Shown here one piece after another: positions 1 to 6,551 of a stretch of 10,173 bases of DNA. How positions within the stretch are numbered: position 1 is the first letter of the stretch; the number at the start of each line of letters is the position of its first letter. Source of the stretch: Planctomycetota bacterium (lineage in GTDB: Bacteria > Planctomycetota > Phycisphaerae > WQYP01 > JAJZKY01); NCBI GenBank assembly GCA_021803885.1, contig JAJZKY010000116.1, positions 1 through 10,173 on the forward strand, read 5' to 3'. The notes under the pieces were generated by a model, which was given only the letters and a program-made list of their open reading frames with translations, was not told the DNA's origin and did not search any database. The translations under genes were made by a program, and so were the position numbers.

Positions 1-360
1 TCCGATCTATTGGCTTGTTACGAAGAAAATACCCGCGACGAAAACTTCCGTCGTTTGAAGAAAAATTATGAGTTGCTCTCTGCTATGACCGATCTTGACG
101 GGCGCCCACTGAAAGTCATCAAACTGCCTATGCCTCAGCCGGTTTATTTTGACGGCCAGCGCCTGCCGGCCAGCTATGCCAATTTTTATATTGCCAATAA
201 CAAGGTGCTGGTACCGGTGTTTAACGATTCGGCGGATCGTGATGCACTGAATATAATCGCAGAGTGTTTTCCCGGCAGGGCGGTTGTGCCGATCGCCTGT
301 CGTGATTTGGTCTGGGGTCTGGGCACCCTGCACTGCATGACGCAGCAGCAGCCCGCCTGA
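1..360 (+). CDS. aguA: Agmatine deiminase, C-terminal part (5' end outside window)
   Basis: This is the last 119 codons of a gene whose start lies left of the window; the frame is open from base 1. The family hydrolyses agmatine to N-carbamoylputrescine and ammonia, a cytoplasmic step of polyamine synthesis or arginine breakdown (peptidyl-arginine-deiminase-like fold, Porphyromonas-type PAD family). What identifies it is the C-terminal signature: LPASYANFYIAN, then VLVPVFND, a FPGRAVVPI strand, and finally DLVWGLGTLHCMTQQQP. The cysteine at codon 112 of the visible part (bases 334-336) sits in the GxxHCxTQQ motif that carries the nucleophilic Cys of the family. Full-length members run about 340-370 residues, so roughly two thirds is missing. 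The hldD-like gene follows after 52 nt with no visible terminator, so they could be co-transcribed, although their functions are unrelated. Confident in the family; the substrate is by homology. Confidence 0.9.
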   Translation, partial: SDLLACYEENTRDENFRRLKKNYELLSAMTDLDGRPLKVIKLPMPQPVYFDGQRLPASYANFYIANNKVLVPVFNDSADRDALNIIAECFPGRAVVPIACRDLVWGLGTLHCMTQQQPA

Positions 361-403
361 CCTCTTAGATGATCGATTTGAATATGATGGCGTCTTTACA
401 GAT

Positions 404-407
404 GGAG
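404..407 (+). promoter_or_regulatory. Ribosome binding site of the hldD-like gene
   Basis: GGAG lies 5 nt before the ATG at 413. It supports that start, which also gives a protein beginning directly with the nucleotide-binding fold. Confidence 0.6.
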
Positions 408-412
408 CAAAC

Positions 413-1303
413 ATGCGTGCGTTAGTAACGGGCGGAGCGGGATTTATCGGGTCTAATCTGGCCATGGCGTTGGTGGATGAATCGCATGACGTCACCATTC
501 TCGATAATTTTTCGGCCGGTAATTTCAGTAACCTGGTGAAGTTCAAGGGGGATGTGATCTGTTCTGATTGCACGATCCAACCCCGAGGGCCTTTCGACAT
601 CATCTTCCATCAGGCGTCGATAACCGACACCACCGTGACCGATCAACATCGGATGATGACCAACAATGTCGAGGGATTTCGGCACGTGCTCTCGTGGGCG
701 GCGGCCTGGAAAGCCCGTGTAGTCTGGGCGTCATCGGCTGCCGTTTACGGTAACAGCGCGCCTCCCATGGTGGAATCGGCTCCACCGCATCCTCTTAACG
801 TCTATGGCTATTCCAAAATGGTCATGGAGCATCTCGCGCGGTTGTGGCATCGGCAGACCGGTCTGCCATGCATCGGTCTGCGTTATTTCAACGTCTACGG
901 CCCCGGCGAAGGGCATAAGGGTAAATTCGCCTCCATGATTTATCAGCTCGCCCAGCAGATGAAGGCCGGCCATCGACCGCGGATATTTCGTGACGGCCAT
1001 CAAAAACGCGATTTCGTCTGGATCGACGATGTTATTCAGGCCAACTTGAAAGCCGCAGAGGCTTCCGGTGGTGAAATATTCAACGTCGGCAGTGGCATTT
1101 CAGAATCGTTTAACGCTGTCGTCGGCGCATTGAATGTGGTGATGCACACCAATTTCGAACCCGAATATATTGATAATCCATATAACTTTTTTCAGAAACA
1201 TACCGAAGCGGATCTGGCGAAATCGATAGCGGTACTGGGTTATACCCCCAAGGCCGGACTCTTGGATGGTATCCGCGAATACTATGGCTCCGGCGCACTG
1301 TGA
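413..1303 (+). CDS. hldD: NAD-dependent epimerase, ADP-glyceromanno-heptose 6-epimerase (HldD)-like
   Basis: The 296-residue protein is an extended short-chain dehydrogenase. The N-terminus carries GGAGFIG (residues 7-13) for NAD(P) binding, followed by an acidic residue at the end of strand 2 (LDNF, D31). The active site is seen as SSAAVYG (about 107-113) and Y131xxxK135. Downstream come RYFNVYGPGEGHKGKFASM (157-175), KRDFVWIDDV (198-207) and IFNVGSG (222-228). The FNVYGPxExHKG and FxDGxQKRDFV blocks are the ones I associate with HldD (RfaD), which converts ADP-D-glycero-D-manno-heptose to the L-glycero form for LPS inner core; known enzymes have about 310-330 residues. The ATG at 413 has a good ribosome binding site. 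No other heptose genes are in the window. A related UDP-hexose epimerase or dehydratase remains possible, so the fold is certain and the exact substrate is not. Confidence 0.78.
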   Translation: MRALVTGGAGFIGSNLAMALVDESHDVTILDNFSAGNFSNLVKFKGDVICSDCTIQPRGPFDIIFHQASITDTTVTDQHRMMTNNVEGFRHVLSWAAAWKARVVWASSAAVYGNSAPPMVESAPPHPLNVYGYSKMVMEHLARLWHRQTGLPCIGLRYFNVYGPGEGHKGKFASMIYQLAQQMKAGHRPRIFRDGHQKRDFVWIDDVIQANLKAAEASGGEIFNVGSGISESFNAVVGALNVVMHTNFEPEYIDNPYNFFQKHTEADLAKSIAVLGYTPKAGLLDGIREYYGSGAL

Positions 1304-1363
1304 GGCGTCGTGACGCCATGGACCGCGTTGTCCAACGTGTATGAAAATGGAAATTCACATTGC

Positions 1364-2014
1364 ATGGCAAATCGATCTTCCATTTGCAGATTCATCGGCG
1401 GACCGGCAATTCTGACGGTTCTCCTGCTCTGCGGCTGTGCGTCCGACTCCTTGGCCCCGTCCTCCGGCCTGCATCGGAGTCAGGTTCTCTGGCGGCTCAA
1501 ACCGATTGAGATTCAAAACTCAGGCGAACTCAAAGCCTATGCGCAGCATTCCCGCCCACGGTATTTCGGCACCATGACCTTCCGCAATGGTTTATTGAAT
1601 GTGGAAATGAATCGTAGCAAGCCGGGCGGCTCAGATTCACATCTCGCAGTCGCGTATTCCTGGGCGGGAAGTCAGAAGATCATCTATACCCATCAGCCGG
1701 CTTGGGCGCTGCAATTTATCCGCGATTTGCACCGCATCCTGCAATGGCCTTCCGAAATAAGAGTTATATCTTTCAGGCACCCGGGGGTGCAGGAAAGCAC
1801 CGTCCATCTCCCGAATGGGGATATTGAAAAATTGTATTTTATGGGTTACCCGGGTATTCCATGGAGAATCACGGTCGTGCGGCCGAATCACACTTTCGTC
1901 ACCGCTTCGCTCAACTGGGCGCCCGACAGGCGCCTCCGCAGCATTCACCTTCAGGATTTTGCCGATGGTCGAAGGTGGATCATCACTTTGAGACGCCGAG
2001 TGGGGGCTGGTTGA
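1364..2014 (+). CDS. Putative lipoprotein of unknown function
   Basis: I do not recognise this 216-residue protein. The first 25 residues are a bacterial lipoprotein signal: basic residues near the N-terminus (R4, R9), a hydrophobic stretch (about 13-22), then LLLCGC with the presumed lipidated cysteine at 25. The mature part is rich in Trp, Tyr and basic residues, with several short beta-prone stretches such as YFGTMTFRNGLLNVEM and RITVVRPN, and it ends in a basic tail. A longer reading from 1310 would put 18 hydrophilic residues before the signal peptide, so the ATG at 1364 is preferred although its ribosome binding site is weak (GGAA, 11 nt upstream). The stop TGA is 2 nt before the ATG of the polysaccharide deacetylase, so the two are almost certainly translated together. 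An envelope role linked to glycan deacetylation is inferred only from this coupling. Confidence 0.7.
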   Translation: MANRSSICRFIGGPAILTVLLLCGCASDSLAPSSGLHRSQVLWRLKPIEIQNSGELKAYAQHSRPRYFGTMTFRNGLLNVEMNRSKPGGSDSHLAVAYSWAGSQKIIYTHQPAWALQFIRDLHRILQWPSEIRVISFRHPGVQESTVHLPNGDIEKLYFMGYPGIPWRITVVRPNHTFVTASLNWAPDRRLRSIHLQDFADGRRWIITLRRRVGAG

Positions 2015-2016
2015 CC

Positions 2017-2727
2017 ATGATAAGTTCCGCAGAAGCGGTCGGACTTGGCGCCGTTGCCTACACCGGCGCTATGACGACTTTGGGAGCGGTGCTTTACCAC
2101 AATTCGCCTCTGGTAGCGCCAGTTATTTCACGCATACCGGATGCCGATGCCGTCGCACTTACATTTGATGATGGTCCAACCCCGCAGTTTACGGTTCCCA
2201 TACTCAAGGCGCTGGCGTCGGTTGACGCCAAGGCGACCTTCTTCTGCATCGGGGAAAACATGGCTTCCCACCAATCGCTGGTGCGCGATATGCTCGCGGC
2301 TGGACACTGCATCGCTAACCATACCTGGAGCCATGATCATGCGGGCATCTTGGGCAGCCGGGATTATTGGCGATCTCAGTTGCAGCGCACCAGTGATCTG
2401 ATTGCCGAGCTTTCCGGAGCCCGCCCTACCCTTTTCCGTGCGCCGATGGGATTTAAGATATGGAATCAGGCAGCCGCAGTCAGAGAATTGCAGATGCGCT
2501 ATGTCGGTTGGCGAGCCTGGGCGTGGGACACCACTGGCGCGCCTGCGCAGCGTATTTTCACACGGATTACAAAAAAGCTCTCCGCGGGTGATATTATTCT
2601 GCTTCATGACGGTCTGGAATACGCCCGCCGCCACGCATCGCAGTCGCAAACCGTTACCGCGCTTCCGGATATTCTGGCATTTATCCGCGACCGGGGGTGG
2701 AGCTTTAAGAGTCTGGCCAACCTATAA
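2017..2727 (+). CDS. Membrane-anchored polysaccharide deacetylase (NodB domain, carbohydrate esterase family 4)
   Basis: This 236-residue protein has a moderately hydrophobic N-terminal segment (about 6-27, probably a membrane anchor or uncleaved signal) and then a compact NodB homology domain with the expected motifs in order: TFDDGPTP (49-56; D51 proposed base, D52 metal ligand), HTWSH (102-106; two metal-binding His), RAPMG (141-145), WAWDT (168-172) and LLHDG (195-199, catalytic His). Members remove N- or O-acetyl groups from chitin, peptidoglycan or exopolysaccharide in a metal-dependent way. All catalytic positions I can check are present; RAPMG has Met where many relatives have Tyr. 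The ATG at 2017 is preferred over an in-frame ATG at 1861 because the latter lies deep in the lipoprotein gene and would add 52 residues unlike any signal peptide; GGGG precedes 2017. The actual glycan substrate cannot be read from the sequence. Confidence 0.88.
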   Translation: MISSAEAVGLGAVAYTGAMTTLGAVLYHNSPLVAPVISRIPDADAVALTFDDGPTPQFTVPILKALASVDAKATFFCIGENMASHQSLVRDMLAAGHCIANHTWSHDHAGILGSRDYWRSQLQRTSDLIAELSGARPTLFRAPMGFKIWNQAAAVRELQMRYVGWRAWAWDTTGAPAQRIFTRITKKLSAGDIILLHDGLEYARRHASQSQTVTALPDILAFIRDRGWSFKSLANL

Positions 2728-2753
2728 TCCAAACGGGTGTCCGAACGTGGAGG

Positions 2754-3746
2754 ATGGTCGGAAGAACTGATATCGAACACCGACGACTGATGGAGAATAT
2801 GTTGCTTATGCCGATTCGCAGCATGTTAATTCTGTATTCCACGCTCATGGTGGGAACATTCACCGCGATTGGCCCGTCGGCAGCGGGCGCACCATCCACC
2901 ACCAATCCCTTTGCACATCTGATCCGGATCAAACGTGACATTCCGTATGTCATGGGTGGCATTCCCGCGCAGACGGGAGATCTGTATATCCCACGGAGTC
3001 TCGGCAATCATCCCGCGGTCTTACTCATCCATGGAGGAGCATGGAAATGGGGCAGTCGAAACGACACGGGCGTCAGTTACATCGCACCGAGGTTGGCCGC
3101 CAACGGATTTGAAGTATTCAATATTAACTATCGATTGATCGGTGCCGGCGGTCGCTTTCCCGGTGACCTGATCGACTGCAAAAATGCACTCGCGTGGCTC
3201 TTCATTCATGCACACCGGTTACACATCCGCCCGGGTGAAATCTTCGTCGCCGGATGTTCTGCGGGAGCTCATCTTGCACTGATGACGGCGTACACAGCGC
3301 AAAGCAAATATTTTATTCCGACTGCCTACCCCAATGAGCGCGTTAAAGTGCGGGCCGTGATCGGATTCTACACACCCACCAATCTCATGTTGATCCACGG
3401 TTTGAGCCGAAAAACATGGGCGTATCAATTGGTGCAGGATTATCTGAAAAATTGGTTGAAACTCCATCCCATCGATGGCATGCTCACGGCTTCGCCCATT
3501 GCCTATTTGCATCACGCCGTTCCTACTCTTCTTTTTCAGGGTACCCGAGACAAACTGGTGCCTCCGATCGAGGCCTCTACGTTGGCGGGTGCATTAAAGG
3601 ATGCTCATAAACCGGTTAAGCTGATCATGGTCAAGGGTGTCGGGCATGCGTTTATGAATTTTCCTTCTCCTGAGCGACGTGATGCCCTGAACCAATTTCT
3701 TGCCTACCTCAAGTCACAATTAAAACGTTCCTCCGCCCGTAAATAA
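2754..3746 (+). CDS. Secreted alpha/beta-hydrolase esterase (BD-FAE/carboxylesterase type)
   Basis: The longest reading has 330 residues. The core is an alpha/beta hydrolase: oxyanion-hole LLIHGGAW (90-97), the NINYRL strand (123-128) typical of HGG esterases, the nucleophile elbow AGCSAG with S169, the acid in GTRDKLVPP (D266) and the base in GVGHAF (H298). All three catalytic residues are present, so it should be active, probably on ester-linked substituents of carbohydrates or small esters. A hydrophobic stretch (about 24-40) followed by PSAAGA looks like a cleavable signal peptide, placing it in the periplasm. The start is uncertain. GGAGG abuts the ATG at 2754 with no spacing, while a GGAG at 2792-2795 could serve in-frame ATGs at 2799 or 2808, which give a more normal signal peptide. 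It lies 26 nt after the deacetylase gene in the same direction, so a joint role in glycan deacylation is plausible but inferred. Confidence 0.85.
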   Translation: MVGRTDIEHRRLMENMLLMPIRSMLILYSTLMVGTFTAIGPSAAGAPSTTNPFAHLIRIKRDIPYVMGGIPAQTGDLYIPRSLGNHPAVLLIHGGAWKWGSRNDTGVSYIAPRLAANGFEVFNINYRLIGAGGRFPGDLIDCKNALAWLFIHAHRLHIRPGEIFVAGCSAGAHLALMTAYTAQSKYFIPTAYPNERVKVRAVIGFYTPTNLMLIHGLSRKTWAYQLVQDYLKNWLKLHPIDGMLTASPIAYLHHAVPTLLFQGTRDKLVPPIEASTLAGALKDAHKPVKLIMVKGVGHAFMNFPSPERRDALNQFLAYLKSQLKRSSARK

Positions 3747-3920
3747 CGCTTTTAAGCTGTCGATTCCGATTTCCATCCCGCGTAAAACTCTCTACTCCGC
3801 CACATGCTCAAATCCCGCCAGTCTCATGATGAATCGCTCAGGTCTGCGGTATACCGTCCGTATGATCAGCGCTGAACCCAATCGCCGCCACAAGTCGACT
3901 TTGCCGCAAACACTTCACGG

Positions 3921-3940
3921 CACATTCCGTATAGAATGTG
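3921..3940. promoter_or_regulatory. Perfect inverted repeat in the spacer before the S41 protease gene
   Basis: Within the 254-bp spacer 3747-4000, CACATTC and GAATGTG form a perfect 7-bp dyad separated by 6 bp (CGTATA). It lies 61 bp before the proposed start codon and 9 bp before a TTGACA hexamer at 3950-3955 that could be a -35 box, although no convincing -10 stands at the right distance (AAAAGT at 3973-3978). There is no T-tract after it, so an operator is more likely than a terminator. No regulator family is recognised from the half-site. Elsewhere the spacer shows no gene I can support. Confidence 0.35.
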
Positions 3941-4000
3941 TCAGCGGGTTTGACAAAGGAACCACCCGGTGGAAAAGTGTTGAAGCAGGAATCAGTTTTG

Positions 4001-6217
4001 ATGAATAACACCTCACCATGTCGTAAATCAGGGTTATCACATTTCACATGCATTGTCGCAGCTGCTGGCGCTATGATGGCTTCAACTCTGCCGGCCGGAG
4101 CGGCTAGCCCTCAAACCATTACGCTCGCGCAGAAGGCGCAGAATTTCGTCATGCTGCAGAATCTCAAAGGACTGGCGAAGCTAAATGCGGAGATGAAGGG
4201 TAATCCCGCCGATGCTCAGTTGCACCAATGGCTGACGAGTTATCTCAAAGAGATGAATTCTATGGCAGCTCTCGCGACGAAAACCTATCTGCAACAGTGC
4301 GCCCTGGCAAAAAAAACAATGGTCAAGGCAAACCCCGTTCTCGCATTCGAACATATGCTTGCGGCCTACGCGGTAAGCACCGATAAACCGGCATTCAAAA
4401 AGAAACCCTGGGTGATCAACCTCGTTAAACGCACCGCCCGTAAGGCCGCAGAATATGAGCGTACCAATCGCTTTCTCGATGCGTTGGAACTCTACACGCA
4501 GCTGAATCGGATGTACAAAATCTCGATGCGTTTTTACAACCGGCTTCAAAAAGTTACGCGGCGAACCACTCTACTGGCGGAATATACCCCTAAACAATTC
4601 TATAAGTTGCAGGAATCATTCCTGCTCAAGAAAAACGAGGCGGTTCTTCCCTCTGGTGCCCATATCCCCGGACAAAAAAAGGCGCCGAAGAGCACGACCG
4701 TAAAAACCGCGCCTTCTTATCACAACTGGCACAAATCCATCCGCGGGATCAATCAGGACCTGCTCGTTGAAGCCCTTGATTTGACCGAACATCGCTGGGT
4801 CTTCAATCTCAATTATCATCAACTGCTTACCGGCGGTCTCAAAATGGTGCGCCTTTTTCCCCAGACACCCATGCTGGCAGATACATTCCCGCGTTTGAAT
4901 CATGCTGCCGATGTTCGGCGATTTACCGATACCATCAACCAGTTGCTTAAACGCACTCAAGGCCATCAATCGATCGATACCGATCAAATGATCTCCATTT
5001 GGAGTAAACTCCTCTCCGCCGATAAGCAAACGGTTAAAATTCCGACCGGTGTGATGGTAAAAGAATTCACCAATGGTGCACTCGGTACGCTGGATCCCTT
5101 CACCGATGTCTTTTGGCCCAATCAGGTAGCGGAATTTAAAAAGATGATGGAGGGAAAATTCGGTGGCGTTGGAATCCAGATTCAACCACATGACGGCTTT
5201 CTCCGCGTCATCAGCCCTCTCAACGGAACGCCTGCATATCGTGCCGGCATCGAGGCCAACGACCTCATCACCACAGTCAATGGCAAGAGTATCCTTGGAA
5301 TGTCGCTCGATTCCGTTATTCATAAAATCATGGGCAGGCCCGGTACGATGGTAACCCTCGGCATCCGCCGGGCCGGTGTGCCCCATCTGCTCGTGTTTCA
5401 TCTCAAGCGGGCGGAAATCGAAGTACACTCCGTCGCGGGATTTTTGCGAAACCCGGCAACGGGACGATGGCGATTTATGATCGACCCCCGGCAGCGCATC
5501 GGTTACATCCGCGTCACCCAGTTTGAAAGTGACACCGCCAGAGAATTCAGGCGGGCGATCGATCATCTGCTGCGGCATCATGTTCGCGGCATCATTGTTG
5601 ATCTGCGTTACAATCCCGGCGGCCTTCTTGAAATTGCTCTGCAGATGTGTCGGATGTTCCTTAAAAACGGTGTTATCCTATCTACTTACGGGCGCACAAG
5701 CCCCAAGCGAACCTGGCACGCGACATCGAATCCGCTGGTCCCGACCGACGTTCCCATGATCGTTCTGGTCAATCAGGATAGTGCCAGCGCCTCGGAGATA
5801 TTCAGCGGCTCCATGCATGATCGGCACCGCGCACTGATCATTGGCCATCGCTCGTATGGCAAAGGATCGGTTCAGAATATTTACCCCATCGGATTGAAAG
5901 GCAATGCCATCCTCAAATTAACAATCGCTCATTACTACCTTCCCGACGGAGAATGTGTTCAGCGCAATCCTCACGCCAAAACGTGGGGCGTGCAGCCCAA
6001 TATCACCGTTCCCTTTTCGCCGGCGCAATTATTGGACCTTCAAGAGTCCTGGCTGGATGCGGATGTCATCCCCAATTCGTCCGATAAAGCCAAAGCGATA
6101 AAAGCCGATGGCGGAAAGCTCCCCCTGCCGATAAAACAGGAAGCGTTTGATACGCAGTTGGATACGGCGCTTACCATGATGCGCCTGACCTTATTGCAGA
6201 AAGCTGCAGGCAACTAA
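4001..6217 (+). CDS. Exported S41 family (C-terminal processing) peptidase with PDZ domain
   Basis: The 738-residue protein starts with a signal peptide (basic and polar residues, a hydrophobic core about 17-29, then LPAGAAS). A long, mostly helical region of about 220 residues follows (about 36-255), with a basic linker rich in Lys and Thr near 220-238. The next section (about 255-375) leads into ALGTLDPFTDVF, the conserved entry to CtpA-like proteases. A PDZ domain spans about 383-470, with GGVGIQI at its start and YRAGIEANDLITTVNG inside. The S41 core follows: IGYIRVTQF (500-508), VRGIIVDLRYNPGG (528-541), NQDSASASEIFSG with nucleophile S596, and YGKGSVQ with general-base K621. Such enzymes cleave periplasmic or outer-membrane proteins at C-terminal tails. 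It is much longer than CtpA (about 400-450) because of the N-terminal extension. The ATG at 4001 is chosen because the signal peptide begins there and AGGA lies 10 nt upstream; an in-frame ATG at 3938 adds 21 charged residues. Confidence 0.93.
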   Translation: MNNTSPCRKSGLSHFTCIVAAAGAMMASTLPAGAASPQTITLAQKAQNFVMLQNLKGLAKLNAEMKGNPADAQLHQWLTSYLKEMNSMAALATKTYLQQCALAKKTMVKANPVLAFEHMLAAYAVSTDKPAFKKKPWVINLVKRTARKAAEYERTNRFLDALELYTQLNRMYKISMRFYNRLQKVTRRTTLLAEYTPKQFYKLQESFLLKKNEAVLPSGAHIPGQKKAPKSTTVKTAPSYHNWHKSIRGINQDLLVEALDLTEHRWVFNLNYHQLLTGGLKMVRLFPQTPMLADTFPRLNHAADVRRFTDTINQLLKRTQGHQSIDTDQMISIWSKLLSADKQTVKIPTGVMVKEFTNGALGTLDPFTDVFWPNQVAEFKKMMEGKFGGVGIQIQPHDGFLRVISPLNGTPAYRAGIEANDLITTVNGKSILGMSLDSVIHKIMGRPGTMVTLGIRRAGVPHLLVFHLKRAEIEVHSVAGFLRNPATGRWRFMIDPRQRIGYIRVTQFESDTAREFRRAIDHLLRHHVRGIIVDLRYNPGGLLEIALQMCRMFLKNGVILSTYGRTSPKRTWHATSNPLVPTDVPMIVLVNQDSASASEIFSGSMHDRHRALIIGHRSYGKGSVQNIYPIGLKGNAILKLTIAHYYLPDGECVQRNPHAKTWGVQPNITVPFSPAQLLDLQESWLDADVIPNSSDKAKAIKADGGKLPLPIKQEAFDTQLDTALTMMRLTLLQKAAGN

Positions 6218-6228
6218 CAGAGGGATTT

Positions 6229-6510
6229 ATGCGCAGTTCAACGCGATTCTGGGTGTGCGGAATATTATCGATGGCGACGGCGGCGGCCTTTTTCGCCGCC
6301 ACTCTCTACGTAAGTATTCGATATCTCGCAAAACCCCACGGGATCATGGATTGGACCGTCCAACTCACCGGGGCAACAATCGCCGCCACTATTGGGTTTT
6401 TCCTGATGTGGGGCCATTGGCAAAGCCCAGTGGGTGACGATCTTTCATCATCGGCCGGAGCGGGCAATGCCGTCGGCAAGACAAAAACCAACACCTCACC
6501 ATCCAGCTGA
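6229..6510 (+). CDS. Small hypothetical membrane protein
   Basis: This 93-residue protein has two hydrophobic helices: residues about 7-31 and about 44-61, joined by a short loop containing KPHG. The C-terminal 30 residues are polar and Ser/Gly/Asn rich. I recognise no family. Its reality is supported by a clear GAGGG ribosome binding site at 6220-6224, 4 nt before the ATG, and by its position 11 nt behind the S41 protease stop, which implies co-transcription. It may be an accessory or membrane partner of the protease, but that is only neighbourhood inference. It converges with thiC across a 41-bp gap that holds only a weak 5-bp hairpin. Confidence 0.62.
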   Translation: MRSSTRFWVCGILSMATAAAFFAATLYVSIRYLAKPHGIMDWTVQLTGATIAATIGFFLMWGHWQSPVGDDLSSSAGAGNAVGKTKTNTSPSS

Positions 6511-6551
6511 AAGCAATGGCACCACGATAGCCCGATCGTACCGTCCCCGGA

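Noticed and set aside
1304..1317. GGCGTC-GT-GACGCC inverted repeat just after the hldD-like stop
   Set aside because: The loop is only 2 nt (4 nt after opening one pair) and no T-tract follows, so it is not a convincing terminator; possibly chance.
1861..2016. Upstream extension of the polysaccharide deacetylase
   Set aside because: It would overlap the lipoprotein gene by about 150 bp and add a His- and Arg-rich stretch before the membrane anchor; the ATG at 2017 is far more natural.
3254..3268. AGCSAG in the esterase as a possibly damaged nucleophile motif
   Set aside because: It still fits G-x-S-x-G with Cys at x; the Ser, Asp and His of the triad are all present.
3826..4008. 60-codon open frame in the spacer before the S41 protease gene
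   Set aside because: It overlaps the dyad, the possible -35 box and the protease start; no ribosome binding site or family resemblance.
4616..5581. Long minus-strand open frame (321 codons) inside the S41 protease gene
   Set aside because: It is fully antisense to the well-supported PDZ and linker coding sequence, and its translation shows no known motif; a shadow of codon usage.
6524..6539. ACGAT/ATCGT hairpin between the small membrane protein gene and thiC
   Set aside because: Five base pairs, 6-nt loop and no T-tract on either strand; too weak for a bidirectional terminator call.
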